This document shows, in pieces, positions 1 through 8,956 of a stretch of DNA of 64,000 bases. This stretch comes from JAABRU01 sp050180235 (lineage in GTDB: Bacteria; Desulfobacterota; Desulfobacteria; Desulfobacterales; Desulfococcaceae), in NCBI GenBank assembly GCA_050180235.1, contig JBFXEJ010000016.1:7263-71262 (forward strand), given 5' to 3'. Every line of letters starts with the position of its first letter. Position 1 is the first letter of the stretch. A program made the position numbers and the translations under genes. The notes under the pieces were generated by a model. It had not been told where the DNA came from. It worked only from the letters and a program-made list of their open reading frames with translations, and did no database searches.

Positions 1-2
1 TG

Positions 3-878
3 GAAAATCAGCTTCGGCTGGCTTTGTTCCGCTGTCAGGCAGAACTGTCCGCGTTTCGCAAAAGTGAATCTGAACGCCAGCAGACAGGCATTGAAATCCG
101 TGCGCAGGAAGCGGAAATCCGTCTGCGCCATGAAGTCCTCACCCGTGAATTCCGGCAGGAACTGGAGGCAGTGCGTTACACACTTATCCGGAATGCGCAG
201 ACCGGACTTCGGCAGATCGCAGACAAATGGATAAGCGGATTTGATGACTGCGAAGATTTGCCGGAAATCCGCACACGCCTGAAAAATGCGGCAGATTTTC
301 TCAAACGCGATACAGAGGAAATGCTGCTGACCTGCTCCCGCAAAGCCGGAGAGGAACTTGCTGAACTGATCCGCAGATACGGAATGAAAACACAGGTGCT
401 GTTTCAGCCCTGGCAGTCGGACATCAGCAGGAAAATGGAAATTGACGGAGGCATTCTGGCAAAAATTCCGCCTTTTGCTGTGCTGGCCTTTGATCTCATG
501 CTCTTTGCCCGTTTCGGTCCATTCGGCCCAATTGCGGATATTCTTATCCGGCTGCTGGTGCATTATATCCCTTTGATCAACAAAGCCCTGCCGATATCCA
601 TCGCGGGCAGTGTGCTGAAGAAAAAAATCCGGAATTCCCTGCAAACCTGTTTTGAACAAATCACAGAAGATTTGCCGGAGCAGATTGGGAAAAATTTTGA
701 TCCCCTGATCCAAAATCTGATGAGCCAGTGGCAGGAATACGCGGAGATGCAGTTAAAAACTGTGCGGGACAGCGCGGGAATTATCACCAATCAGCCTTTG
801 GACAGAAACCGGCAGATATTTTTGTATGAGATGCAGCAGAAACTGGAACTGCTCCTGGCCGGGAAATCAGAAACATGA
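3..878 (+). CDS. C-terminal part of a probable dynamin-like / large coiled-coil protein (5' end outside window)
   Basis: The reading frame is open from the first bases of the window, so only the C-terminal 291 residues are visible. The first half is a charged helical coil rich in Glu, Arg and Gln. A hydrophobic stretch follows (around FAVLAFDLMLFARFGPFGP and ILIRLLVHYIPLINKALP) that looks membrane-associated, then another amphipathic helical region. This coil, membrane paddle, coil arrangement resembles the stalk/tip of bacterial dynamin-like GTPases, but the GTPase domain is not in the window, so the assignment is an inference. The stop overlaps the next start codon (ATGATG at 875-880), which implies translational coupling with the StiP-family gene. 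A generic membrane-associated coiled-coil protein is the alternative. Confidence 0.5.
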   Translation, partial: ENQLRLALFRCQAELSAFRKSESERQQTGIEIRAQEAEIRLRHEVLTREFRQELEAVRYTLIRNAQTGLRQIADKWISGFDDCEDLPEIRTRLKNAADFLKRDTEEMLLTCSRKAGEELAELIRRYGMKTQVLFQPWQSDISRKMEIDGGILAKIPPFAVLAFDLMLFARFGPFGPIADILIRLLVHYIPLINKALPISIAGSVLKKKIRNSLQTCFEQITEDLPEQIGKNFDPLIQNLMSQWQEYAEMQLKTVRDSAGIITNQPLDRNRQIFLYEMQQKLELLLAGKSET

Positions 879-2050
879 TGCCATCAGATCACCCTGACAA
901 TCTCTGGAACCAGACCGTATATGCCCGGATAGAAAAGGAAGTTGATCCCTTCCGGGACAAAAAATATTTCCGTCCCCTGCACCGGGCATATACCGGAGAC
1001 ACCACATTCTGGTCAGTTCCGTCTCCGGAACCTGATTTGGATGATGAATTCTGGGAAATGCTCAAAAACCATCTGGACAGTGAAATTGTAAAATCCGCAG
1101 CAGTAAAATTGGGAGAAGAGATTTTCCAATGGGAACCGGACGGAAACAAACTGATCTTTGCCGCGATTCTCCGTGCAGGCGTTCCCATTGCAGACTGGCT
1201 CTGCCAAATGATGCACGGATCAGTTGCGGTTTCCCTTTCCCTGTTTGTGGGACTTGGCATAGATCGCATCGCTTTGCAGATGATACAGAAAACATGGCCG
1301 GAGCGGAAAATTGTATTTGTTGACGGCTGGACCGGCAAAGGCGGCGTGGCCCGCGCCATAAGGGAACTCAATTGCGGCCCTTTGGCAGTTCTCAATGATC
1401 CCTGGGGATGCGCGGATTTCTCCGGCATACAGAAAGATATATTCTGCCCCACAGCCTGCTTCACGGGCGCGTCCACTTTGGGTTTTTCCCGGACATTTTT
1501 CACAGAGGAACACAGGCTTTTTTCTGCCTACCGCTTCCCCCGGAAATACTGCCGGACAGATTTGGTGGAAAAATGGCAGAAACTCTGCCCGAAATCAGCA
1601 GATTCCCTGTCCTCTGATATGAGGCAGCCCGAGCCTGAAAGAAATCAAAAATCCTCTGTGATCTCTGTGAAACCCTCTGTGTCCTCTGTGGGAAAAAAAA
1701 TTTTTGCAAAGTCTGATATTGCAGATTTTAACCACAAAGAACACAAAGAAGGCACAAAGGACACAGGGCTTGCAGACAGAAATTCAAAGTTGATTCAAAA
1801 CGGCAGTAAAACACAAACGCCTTTTTTTATGGAAACCAAACTTAGAATCCACGCCAATGAGGTCTGCCGTGCCCTGATCAATGCTGCCCCGGAAAACGTC
1901 ATGTTTTTCCATGATGCCGCATATGTGAAAGAGCATTATCCTCTGCTCCCGGTTCTGGCAGAACGCAGAAAAGTCAATATACTCTATGAATGCAGGGAAC
2001 TGGAAAATCTGAAAACCGCAGTGGCCTGTTCCCTGAAAACAGAAAACTGA
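875..2050 (+). CDS. StiP-family protein (phosphoribosyltransferase-like / PELOTA-type RNA-binding), with an in-frame repeat insertion
   Basis: The N-terminal ~250 residues match the StiP family of tellurite/stress-type gene clusters. Visible blocks include ILRAGVPIADWL (PRTase-like core), IVFVDGWTGKGGVARAI, LAVLNDPWGCADFSG and CPTACFTGASTLGFSRTFF. The last ~75 residues (from METKLRIHANEVCRAL to KVNILYECREL) fit the PELOTA-like RNA-binding domain found at the end of this family. Between them, roughly residues 255-320, lies a poorly conserved linker encoded by two arms of the dispersed CTCTGTG / CACAAAG repeat, read through in frame. The family is thought to act in nucleotide or RNA-linked stress metabolism; no biochemical role can be read from the sequence. 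It is coupled to the preceding gene by a 4-base overlap. Family assignment is fairly secure, precise function unknown. Confidence 0.72.
   Translation: MMPSDHPDNLWNQTVYARIEKEVDPFRDKKYFRPLHRAYTGDTTFWSVPSPEPDLDDEFWEMLKNHLDSEIVKSAAVKLGEEIFQWEPDGNKLIFAAILRAGVPIADWLCQMMHGSVAVSLSLFVGLGIDRIALQMIQKTWPERKIVFVDGWTGKGGVARAIRELNCGPLAVLNDPWGCADFSGIQKDIFCPTACFTGASTLGFSRTFFTEEHRLFSAYRFPRKYCRTDLVEKWQKLCPKSADSLSSDMRQPEPERNQKSSVISVKPSVSSVGKKIFAKSDIADFNHKEHKEGTKDTGLADRNSKLIQNGSKTQTPFFMETKLRIHANEVCRALINAAPENVMFFHDAAYVKEHYPLLPVLAERRKVNILYECRELENLKTAVACSLKTEN
1651..1767 (+). repeat. CTCTGTG / CACAAAG inverted dispersed repeat inside the StiP-family gene
   Basis: A left arm of repeated CTCTGTG units (1651-1691) and a right arm of CACAAAG-type units (1730-1767) form an inverted pair. 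The same CTCTGTG-rich text recurs between genes at 21731-21770. Here it lies between the two conserved domains of the coding frame and keeps the frame open. Confidence 0.75.
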
Positions 2051-2401
2051 TTTCCGGAAGCTGAGGATTTTTTATGGACAAATACAGCGTCACACTGATT
2101 TTTAAAGTGTCAGAATTTAGGCAGTTGAAATCTTGTAATCAGAGCGGGGCGTGTAATACCGATTCTCCATTGAAAATATACTTATGAAACACACCATGCC
2201 CCTCTCAGGATGGGATTTTCTGAAAAAACCAATGAAGAATCGGCATTAGACACTGATACAGCATTCGGAGACCATTCCTGTGAAATATCCCGGAATTTAT
2301 GGAAATATATTCCGCCTGACTGTAGCAGATGCCCTGTCTGCTGTAAAGATTTACGGGAAAACCGGTCATTCTTAACACCCAAAACACAGAAGGAGATGAT
2401 T
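2051..2401. other. Intergenic stretch with a fragment of repeat family C
   Basis: No convincing gene. Around 2154-2172 is the text AATACCGATTCTCCATTG, the terminal motif of the family C repeats seen at 20261 and 40118. An open frame runs through from 2210 into the hydrolase gene, but it lacks a ribosome-binding site and its translation does not resemble the family, so it is treated as non-coding. Confidence 0.5.
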
Positions 2402-3235
2402 ATGAAACTGGAAATCATACGGAAATACCCTGAACAGAAAAGCGCGTATCCTCCGCTTTTTTTCATCCACGGTGCATATGCCGGAGCCTGGTGCTGGGAT
2501 ATTCATTTTACAGAATACTTTGTAAAACAGGGTTTTGAGGTTCATGCAGTCAGCCTGCAGGGACATGGCGAAAGTCCGGGGAAGGATTGTCTCTGGTGTT
2601 ACGGCATGGAGGACTATCTGCGTGAAGTACGGGCCATTGTCCGGGAGATGGATGAGGCTCCCGTGCTCATTGGTCATTCCATGGGCGGGTATGTGGTGCA
2701 GAAATGTATGACTGATTCCCAAACCCGTACAGCAGGCGCTGTTCTCATGGCATCAGTTCCCCCGCAGGGAATGATGGGACCGGTTATCCGCATGTGGTGG
2801 TGTTATCCGCATTTATGCAATAAACTCAATCTTATTAACATCATGCCGAAATGGACATGGGAAAAGATTGTCAGCCTGGATGAACTCCGCAAACTGATTT
2901 TTTCCGAATATACCCGGATTGATACGGTAAAAAAACTGCTGCCCTTTATACAGCATGAATCTTTGCGTGCACAGACGGATATGGCTCTCACTGTGTGTAT
3001 CTGCCCTGGAAAAAACAGAAAACCCGTTCTTGTGCTTGGCGGGGAGGAAGATATTATTGTTCCGCCGGAATTCGTCCGGGAAACCGCAAAAACCTATCAT
3101 GCGGAAATGAACATATTTCCAAAAACAGGTCATGCCCTTATGGTGGAAGATCGTTGGGAAGCGGTTGCGGACTTCATGTGCAAATGGCTGAAAAAAAACT
3201 ATGGGGCCTGTGAAAGTGAAAACCCGGTACGCTGA
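2402..3235 (+). CDS. Alpha/beta-fold hydrolase
   Basis: A 277-residue single-domain alpha/beta hydrolase. The oxyanion-hole segment FFIHGAYAGAW is near residue 20. The nucleophile elbow GHSMGGY puts the catalytic Ser at about residue 93. A late GGEEDIIVPP supplies the acid and KTGHALMVED the catalytic His. This architecture matches the MenH/esterase-like group of small soluble hydrolases; the substrate cannot be inferred. The start at 2402 is chosen because AGGAG ends six bases upstream and because homologous hydrolases begin just before this point; a longer frame from 2210 lacks both. It overlaps the cupin gene by about 35 bases, suggesting a two-gene unit. Confidence 0.85.
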   Translation: MKLEIIRKYPEQKSAYPPLFFIHGAYAGAWCWDIHFTEYFVKQGFEVHAVSLQGHGESPGKDCLWCYGMEDYLREVRAIVREMDEAPVLIGHSMGGYVVQKCMTDSQTRTAGAVLMASVPPQGMMGPVIRMWWCYPHLCNKLNLINIMPKWTWEKIVSLDELRKLIFSEYTRIDTVKKLLPFIQHESLRAQTDMALTVCICPGKNRKPVLVLGGEEDIIVPPEFVRETAKTYHAEMNIFPKTGHALMVEDRWEAVADFMCKWLKKNYGACESENPVR

Positions 3236-3572
3236 GATTTCGGTCTATACCACAAAGGACGGTTCGCTGATCCGGGAACTGATGCACCCGGATGTGCACT
3301 GCTGTCATAATCAGAGTCTTGCCGAGGCCGAAATTCCGCGGGGAACAATCACACACATGCACCGGCATGTGCGCACCGAGGAAATTTACCATATTCTCAG
3401 CGGGAATGGCATTATGTCTCTGGGTACTGAATATTTTGCTGTGGAAAGCGGAGATACCGTGTGCATAAGGCCCGGCACTCCGCACCGGATCAGTAATACA
3501 GGAGAGGAACCTCTGAAAATTCTATGCTGCTGCTCGCCGCCTTATTCCCATGAGGATACGGAACTGCTGTAA
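3201..3572 (+). CDS. Small cupin-domain protein
   Basis: A 123-residue protein made of one cupin barrel. Motif 1 is the THMHRHVRTEEIYHILSG segment with three His and one Glu as likely metal ligands. Motif 2 is the VCIRPGTPHRISNTGEE segment with the last ligand His. Such stand-alone cupins include isomerases, dioxygenases and sugar-binding regulators, so the reaction is not predictable. The start codon lies inside the 3' end of the hydrolase gene in another frame. GTG at 3210 is an alternative start that would shorten the N-terminus by three residues. The pairing with a hydrolase suggests a shared small-molecule pathway. Confidence 0.8.
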   Translation: MGPVKVKTRYAEISVYTTKDGSLIRELMHPDVHCCHNQSLAEAEIPRGTITHMHRHVRTEEIYHILSGNGIMSLGTEYFAVESGDTVCIRPGTPHRISNTGEEPLKILCCCSPPYSHEDTELL

Positions 3573-3631
3573 CAGAGAATTCCGCATTCAAAAAATGACA
3601 AATCCAAATCCGATCCGGTGTATATCAGAAC

Positions 3632-3868
3632 TCACTGATATTACGCAATACCGGAGAAAGCCTGCATCCAGAACTAAGGGTCTGTATCAAAATAACCTGT
3701 TATAAACCCTGAGGGTTTTGAAAACCCTCAGGGTTTCCGGACAGGAAAATTGTACAGGTTATTTTTTTACAAACCCTAATTGAAATCACTGGATTCAGGC
3801 TTATGCCGGAATCAGGGTAAAAGCGGGTAAATTCCTGTTTTCTGAAAGGGATGCGTAACATCAGAGAG
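3632..3868. repeat. Inverted-repeat element (family F) interrupted by a family D element
   Basis: Arms CCGGAGAAAGCCTGCATCCAG (near 3649) and CTGGATTCAGGCTTATGCCGG (near 3788) are imperfect reverse complements. Outer ends are ACTGATATTACGC and GCGTAACATCAG. GCGTAATATCAGT also recurs at 45695 and 62777. The family D element at 3677-3777 sits in the loop, so a nested insertion is likely. Confidence 0.5.
3677..3777. repeat. MITE-like element, family D (copy 1)
   Basis: The left end AGGGTCTGTATCAAAATAAC and the right end, the reverse complement of AGGGTTTGTAAAAAAATAAC, form imperfect ~24-base terminal inverted repeats. The interior is a perfect hairpin (CCCTGAGGG, TTTTGAAAA, CCCTCAGGG). Related copies are at 45084 and 56811. 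It has no coding capacity. Confidence 0.7.
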
Positions 3869-3869
3869 A

Positions 3870-4670
3870 TCATTTAGGCTGAGAGGCAGCATCCATCTCT
3901 TTTTGCACCAGTTCCCCATAATTCAGATTCATTTGGGGCATAACAGCATTGCACTGATCCAAAAGTTTCTGCCCCTGTTTCGATGCTTTTGAAAACACAA
4001 TATACATAGGAGTTGGAGGATCCGGAACAGGAAGGGCTTTGATCCGGTCATCAAGCTGTAGAGCGGCAGCGACAAAAAGAGGGGTGTAGGGCTGCCGATC
4101 AAAAAAGGCATCTATTCGATTTGCAAGCAATTTCATTATATTCTGCTTAATCCAGCTCTCTCCTCCCAAAGTCTCCAGTTTGAACATGTCACGATGTTCA
4201 TCAATCAGCGGAGTATAGCGATCTGCTATGGATACAGTCAGCCCGATACGCCAGCCTCGGATATCCCCGGCAGAGCGAATCTGTGTCAGGGGATTATCCT
4301 TTCGGACGATGAGGGTGGGCTGGGCAAGATACATGGGAGAATCCGTATAATGGAAAAAAGATTCCAGTTCAGGATTTTTGTTAAATCCCAGGGTTCCGTC
4401 AACCTTGCCGCTTTTCAGATATTCAGAAAGACGGAGAAGCGGCAGAGGCCCGGCCCATTCGATTTTATAACCCATTTTTGATGCCAATGCCTCAAAATAG
4501 GTTATGGAGGCCCCTTTTGGCTTTGCAGCAGCATGAGGATCATCAGCATTATCCGTATATTGATGCGGCGGGAGCATAAAATACCCCATTTTTACGGATT
4601 CTGCCCATGCAGCCTGACTGACAGACACAAGCACGGCGGCCAGCACGAAAAAAAATTTGCAGCTTTTCAT
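3870..4670 (-). CDS. Periplasmic amino-acid-type solute-binding protein (SBP_bac_3-like)
   Basis: A 266-residue exported protein. An N-terminal signal peptide (MKSCKFFFVLAAVLVSVSQA, cleavage near AWA-ES) is followed by a type II periplasmic binding fold: VKMGYFMLPPHQYTD at the start, DGTLGFNKNPELESFF in lobe 1, and the hinge region with DIRGWRIGLTVSIADRYTPL. No permease or ATPase gene lies next to it, so it may serve a distant ABC transporter or a sensory pathway. The start at 4670 is preferred over an upstream in-frame ATG because AAGGAG lies nine bases before it and the signal peptide begins there. The ligand is unknown. Confidence 0.8.
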   Translation of the reverse strand: MKSCKFFFVLAAVLVSVSQAAWAESVKMGYFMLPPHQYTDNADDPHAAAKPKGASITYFEALASKMGYKIEWAGPLPLLRLSEYLKSGKVDGTLGFNKNPELESFFHYTDSPMYLAQPTLIVRKDNPLTQIRSAGDIRGWRIGLTVSIADRYTPLIDEHRDMFKLETLGGESWIKQNIMKLLANRIDAFFDRQPYTPLFVAAALQLDDRIKALPVPDPPTPMYIVFSKASKQGQKLLDQCNAVMPQMNLNYGELVQKEMDAASQPK

Positions 4671-4788
4671 AATTTTTTTCTCCTTCCAAGATGATGACAT
4701 ATCATGTTTATTATCTGTCTCTTATCTGCCTGTTCCCAGACAGGGCATAATTATGCAATAAACAACAGCACAGAGCACATGCCATTTT

Positions 4789-4931
4789 TAGGTGATTTCC
4801 GTTAAAGATTATACCGTTTTTCGTAGGGTGGGCACGGCTTTCTGTGCCCGCCGTTTCAGCAGGACGGTGGGCACAGAAAGCCGTGCCCACCCTACTACAA
4901 TATGGTACATTTTTTCATGGAAATCGCCTTA
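4789..4931. repeat. MITE-like element, family A (copy 1, reversed orientation)
   Basis: This ~143-bp element is bounded by TAGGTGATTTCC and GGAAATCGCCTTA. Its centre is a long near-perfect hairpin built from GGGTGGGCACGGCTT and its complement, with the loop TTTCAGCAGGA. Four more copies are at 17355, 19133, 51181 and 60427. Confidence 0.85.
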
Positions 4932-5019
4932 TACTGATGCAAAGCAGGCAATACCTCACTGTTGTTAAGTTTTTCTGTCATAAAACATGAAAAACTGTAT
5001 GACAGCCGGAATACAGAGC

Positions 5020-5058
5020 AAAAAACTCCGGAGTGCCGGAACCTCTGACACTCCGGAT
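5020..5058 (-). terminator. Intrinsic terminator downstream of clpB
   Basis: On the minus strand, a perfect 9-bp stem (TCCGGAGTG / CACTCCGGA) with a 13-base loop is followed by a run of six T, about 80 bases after the clpB stop. Confidence 0.8.
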
Positions 5059-5136
5059 GAATTTCTGTTTTTTATGAAAGGATTGAGAAAAGGCAGGTCA
5101 CGGGCAAAGAAAAAGCTGTATCCAACTTTCTTCTGA

Positions 5137-7755
5137 TCAGTCGCCGGGCATCATAATCCGCACCTTTCCCGCGGGATTCACACGGAACACGATATGATCC
5201 CCCTCTGCGTCAGCCTGTATCATGCTGCCTTCTGATATGCTGCCTTTGAGGATTTCCATGGCCAGTGGATTTTCCAGATACTTCTGCACAGCCCGTTTCA
5301 GGGGACGCGCTCCGTAAATGCGGTCATATCCCTTTTCCGCGAGAAATGCCTTTGCACTTTGGGCAATTTCAAGATTAATATGCTTTTCTGCCAGGCGTCT
5401 GCGCAGCCGTTCCATTTGGATTTCAACAATATCACCGATCTGATTTTCCGAGAGATTGTGAAAAATGATGATTTCATCAATCCTGTTCAGAAATTCCGGT
5501 TTGAACGTGGTGCGCAGCGTGTCTGTCACCCGTTTTTCCATTTCCTTCCGATCTGATGCGCCCAGTTCCTGAATCCACTGGCTGCCCGCGTTGGAAGTCA
5601 TAATGATCAGGGTGTTTTTGAAATCCACAGTCCGACCATGTCCGTCCGTCATGCGTCCGTCATCCAGAATCTGAAGCAGGATGTTGAAAACTTCGGGATG
5701 GGCCTTTTCAATCTCGTCAAACAGGATTACGGAATAAGGTCTTCTGCGCACAGCCTCAGTCAGGTATCCGCCCTCCTCGTATCCCACATAACCCGGAGGC
5801 GCACCGATAAGACGTGCCACCGCGTGTTTTTCCATGTATTCGGACATGTCAACACGGATAATGGCCTGCTCACTGTCAAACATAAATTCTGCCAAAGCTT
5901 TGGCGAGTTCGGTTTTTCCCACACCGGTCGGCCCCATGAAGATAAAGGAACCAATAGGACGGTTGGGATCCTGCAGACCGGAACGAGCGCGTCTGACTGC
6001 ATTGGCAACTGCGGTAATGGCCTCTTCCTGACCGATCACCCGTTTTTTCAGACGTTCCTCGGTATGCACCAGTTTTTCCCGCTCCCCTTCCAGCATTTTG
6101 CTGACCGGAATGCCGGTCCACCGGGAAACCACTTCTGCCACATCCTCGTCATCCACCTCTTCTTTGAGCATCTTTTTTTCCGTCTGCAAATCCACCAGTT
6201 TGCGGTTGGCCTCGTCCAGACGTTTGCGGAGTTCCGCAGATTTGCCATAGCGCAGTTCCGCGACACGGGCCAGATCCCCCTGACGTTCTGCCTGCTGTTC
6301 TGCAATGCCGGTCTGCTCAATTTCCTCTTTGATGGAGCGGATGCTGCCAATCAGATCTTTTTCATTCTGCCACTGGCCTTTCATTTCCAGCATGATTTCA
6401 TTCATGCCTGCAATTTCGGCCTGCAGTTTTTCCAGACGTTCCCGCGATGCTTTGTCCGATTCCTTTTTCAAAGCCTCCCGTTCAATTTCGGACTGGGTGA
6501 TTTTGCGCTGAATCTCATCAATTTCCGCAGGCATGCTGTCAATCTCAATGCGGAGTTTGGACGCACATTCATCAATGAGATCAATGGCCTTGTCCGGCAG
6601 AAAACGGTCGGAAATATAGCGATCCGACAAAGTGGCTGCCGCGACAATGGCAGAATCCTTAATCCGGACACCGTGATGCACCTCGTATTTTTCCTTGAGG
6701 CCCCGGAGAATGGAAATGGTATCCTCCACATTGGGTTCCCGCACCAGCACAGGCTGGAACCTGCGTTCCAGAGCCGCATCCTTTTCAATATATTTCCGGT
6801 ATTCGTTCAGAGTGGTGGCCCCGACACAGCGCAGGGTTCCGCGTGCCAGCGCAGGTTTGAGCATATTGGAGGCATCCATTGCTCCCTCTGCCGCACCCGC
6901 GCCTACCAGAGTGTGAAGTTCATCAATGAACAGAATCACTTCCCCCTCTGCCCGTTCCACTTCCTTGAGAACAGCCTTGAGCCGATCTTCAAACTCGCCC
7001 CGGTATTTGGCTCCCGCAATGAGCGCGCCCATATCCAGAGCCACCAGCCTCCGGTTTTTCAGGCTTTCGGAAACATCCCCTTCCACAATGCGCCGGGCCA
7101 GTCCCTCCACAATAGCAGTTTTGCCCACGCCCGGTTCACCGATCAGCACGGGATTGTTCTTGGTGCGCCGGGAAAGAACCTGCACAATGCGCCGGATTTC
7201 CTCATCCCGGCCAATCACCGGGTCCAGCTTGCCGGAACGTGCCAGATCCGTAAGATCCCGGCTGAATTTGTCCAAAGCCTGATATTTCTCTTCCGGATTG
7301 GGATCATTGATGCTCTGATTGCCGCGAATATCCAGCATCACCCGGAGAATGGCATCCCGTGACACACCGTATTTCCGGAGAATTCCGGCAGACTCCCCTT
7401 TTTTCTCATCCGCGATGCTCAGCAGGATATGCTCAATGCTCACATACTGATCCTTCATTTTGCCGGACTCGGCAAACGCGGCATCCAGCACTGATTTGGA
7501 ACGCGGGGAGATATAGCTTTCTCCCGCGCCGCTGACTTTGGGAAATCTGTTCAAAGCCAGATGCAGTTCCTGCATCACAGACTTGGGGGAAACGCCCAGT
7601 TTCCGGAGCATGGCATTGGCAATGCCCTGGGCTTCGCCCAGCATGGCTGCCAGCAGATGCTCCGGTTCAATCTGCTGATGGCTGTGCTGTGAGGCCAGGG
7701 CCTGGGCATTCTGAATAAGCTCCTGTGATTTTATGGTAAATTTGTCAAAACGCAT
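5137..7755 (-). CDS. clpB: ATP-dependent disaggregase ClpB
   Basis: This 872-residue Hsp100 chaperone rescues aggregated proteins together with DnaK. The Clp N-domain repeats occupy roughly residues 1-150. The first AAA+ domain has Walker A GEPGVGKT near residue 205 and the Walker B ILFIDELHTLVGAGAAEG. The M-domain coiled coil characteristic of ClpB spans about 400-540. The second AAA+ domain has GPTGVGKTELAKALAEF near 610 and ends in the Clp D2 small domain. Length is normal for the family. The start has AAGGAG nine bases upstream. I see no sigma-32-type promoter in the 118 bases between it and the upstream regulator gene, so its heat-shock control is unresolved. Confidence 0.97.
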   Translation of the reverse strand: MRFDKFTIKSQELIQNAQALASQHSHQQIEPEHLLAAMLGEAQGIANAMLRKLGVSPKSVMQELHLALNRFPKVSGAGESYISPRSKSVLDAAFAESGKMKDQYVSIEHILLSIADEKKGESAGILRKYGVSRDAILRVMLDIRGNQSINDPNPEEKYQALDKFSRDLTDLARSGKLDPVIGRDEEIRRIVQVLSRRTKNNPVLIGEPGVGKTAIVEGLARRIVEGDVSESLKNRRLVALDMGALIAGAKYRGEFEDRLKAVLKEVERAEGEVILFIDELHTLVGAGAAEGAMDASNMLKPALARGTLRCVGATTLNEYRKYIEKDAALERRFQPVLVREPNVEDTISILRGLKEKYEVHHGVRIKDSAIVAAATLSDRYISDRFLPDKAIDLIDECASKLRIEIDSMPAEIDEIQRKITQSEIEREALKKESDKASRERLEKLQAEIAGMNEIMLEMKGQWQNEKDLIGSIRSIKEEIEQTGIAEQQAERQGDLARVAELRYGKSAELRKRLDEANRKLVDLQTEKKMLKEEVDDEDVAEVVSRWTGIPVSKMLEGEREKLVHTEERLKKRVIGQEEAITAVANAVRRARSGLQDPNRPIGSFIFMGPTGVGKTELAKALAEFMFDSEQAIIRVDMSEYMEKHAVARLIGAPPGYVGYEEGGYLTEAVRRRPYSVILFDEIEKAHPEVFNILLQILDDGRMTDGHGRTVDFKNTLIIMTSNAGSQWIQELGASDRKEMEKRVTDTLRTTFKPEFLNRIDEIIIFHNLSENQIGDIVEIQMERLRRRLAEKHINLEIAQSAKAFLAEKGYDRIYGARPLKRAVQKYLENPLAMEILKGSISEGSMIQADAEGDHIVFRVNPAGKVRIMMPGD

Positions 7756-7873
7756 ATATCACTCCTTTGCTGTATTACTTTTCAGATATTAAAATAAAAA
7801 CTCATATTATAAAATATGCAAATACTTCATCGTTATTAACTGAAAAATAATCATCTGCGTTTTGATGTCAATT

Positions 7874-8956
7874 TCATTTTCCTGATTTTTCCGCCTCTTT
7901 TTTAAGCCGCTTGCTCAGCGCGGGCTGTGATATCCCCAGCATCCGTGAGGCAATTGACTGATTTCCGTTGGCCCGTTTCATGGATTCAGCAACCAGCAGA
8001 CGGGTAATTTCCCGGATTGTCGGCAGTTCCCGCAGAGATTTGAAAGGGGAGCTTTCATCCGGATCCAGTTCCGTAATCATGCGCAGTCCTCTGTGATCCC
8101 GGTCAATATAGGATTTGAACACATCCAGGGAAAGCACCTTGGACTTGTGTCTGCTCACTGCTTCAAAAACCATATCCCGCAGTTCCCGTATATTGCCCGG
8201 AAAGGTATAGGTTTTCAGCAGGGTGAAAAGTTCCTTGGGCGGGGTCGGTCTTTTTTTCCGCATGGTACGCGCGGCTTCATTGAGAAAGTGGTTCACCAGC
8301 AGCGGAATGTCTTCGGGCCTTTCCCGCAGAGACGGGACATGAATATGATGGAAGCGGAGACTGAGATTGAGTTCCCTGCGGAATCTTCCTGTCCTCTGCA
8401 GTCCCCACAGGTCGGTACTGGTGGCGGCCAGGAACTGAATATCCTGTGGTTTTGGAATCTTCCGATCCGGGGGCAGAAAATCATCCTTATCCAGAAAATC
8501 CAGCAGATCCGCCTGGGAAACCGGACCGAGCAGACCTATTTCGTCCAGAAACAGTGTGCCTCCGGCCGCCTCTCCGATCATTCCCTGGCGGAAATGGTTT
8601 CCATCCGTGACTTTGCCGAAAAGAATTTCCGAAAAAACAGAATCATCAAAACTGGAACCGCTGATGGCCAGGAGTCTGCCGCTGCGTCCTCTGACCGTGT
8701 GAATGGCTCTGGCAATGAGTTCCTTGCCCACCCCGCTTTCACCCGTAATCAGCACAGGGTGAGAAGTTCCGGAAAGGGATTCGATATATTCAAAAATCGA
8801 AAGCATTTCCGGATTGCAGGTGATGATATGGACAAAAGCATCTTTATACCTGAGGGTATCTTCCATAATATTATTTTCCATTTCTTTTCTTAATTCATCA
8901 ATGATTGGGAAATTACCAAAAAAACGATCCGCCCGTTTTCCGGAAAACATGCACAT
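7874..8956 (-). CDS. NtrC-like AAA+ transcriptional regulator lacking a recognisable GAFTGA motif
   Basis: A 360-residue protein. The AAA+ central domain has Walker A GESGVGKE (about 72-79), Walker B GGTLFLDEIG (about 132) and the R-finger region LRERPEDIPLL. A C-terminal Fis-type helix-turn-helix (NQSIASRMLGISQPALSKRL) follows. The N-terminus is short (~50 residues), with no receiver, GAF or PAS domain. Where enhancer-binding proteins carry GAFTGA for sigma-54 contact, this protein reads FGKVTDGNHFRQGMIGEA, so sigma-54 activation is doubtful; it may act like TyrR-type family members on sigma-70 promoters. The start is uncertain: ATGs at 8956 and 8950 follow a GGAG, and MENNIMED starts further in. 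It lies 118 bases upstream of clpB on the same strand. Confidence 0.85.
   Translation of the reverse strand: MCMFSGKRADRFFGNFPIIDELRKEMENNIMEDTLRYKDAFVHIITCNPEMLSIFEYIESLSGTSHPVLITGESGVGKELIARAIHTVRGRSGRLLAISGSSFDDSVFSEILFGKVTDGNHFRQGMIGEAAGGTLFLDEIGLLGPVSQADLLDFLDKDDFLPPDRKIPKPQDIQFLAATSTDLWGLQRTGRFRRELNLSLRFHHIHVPSLRERPEDIPLLVNHFLNEAARTMRKKRPTPPKELFTLLKTYTFPGNIRELRDMVFEAVSRHKSKVLSLDVFKSYIDRDHRGLRMITELDPDESSPFKSLRELPTIREITRLLVAESMKRANGNQSIASRMLGISQPALSKRLKKEAEKSGK

Noticed and set aside
5638..7362. Long plus-strand open frame opposite clpB
   Set aside because: The minus strand encodes a complete, motif-perfect ClpB. The antisense translation is His/Phe-rich, resembles no family and has no ribosome-binding site.
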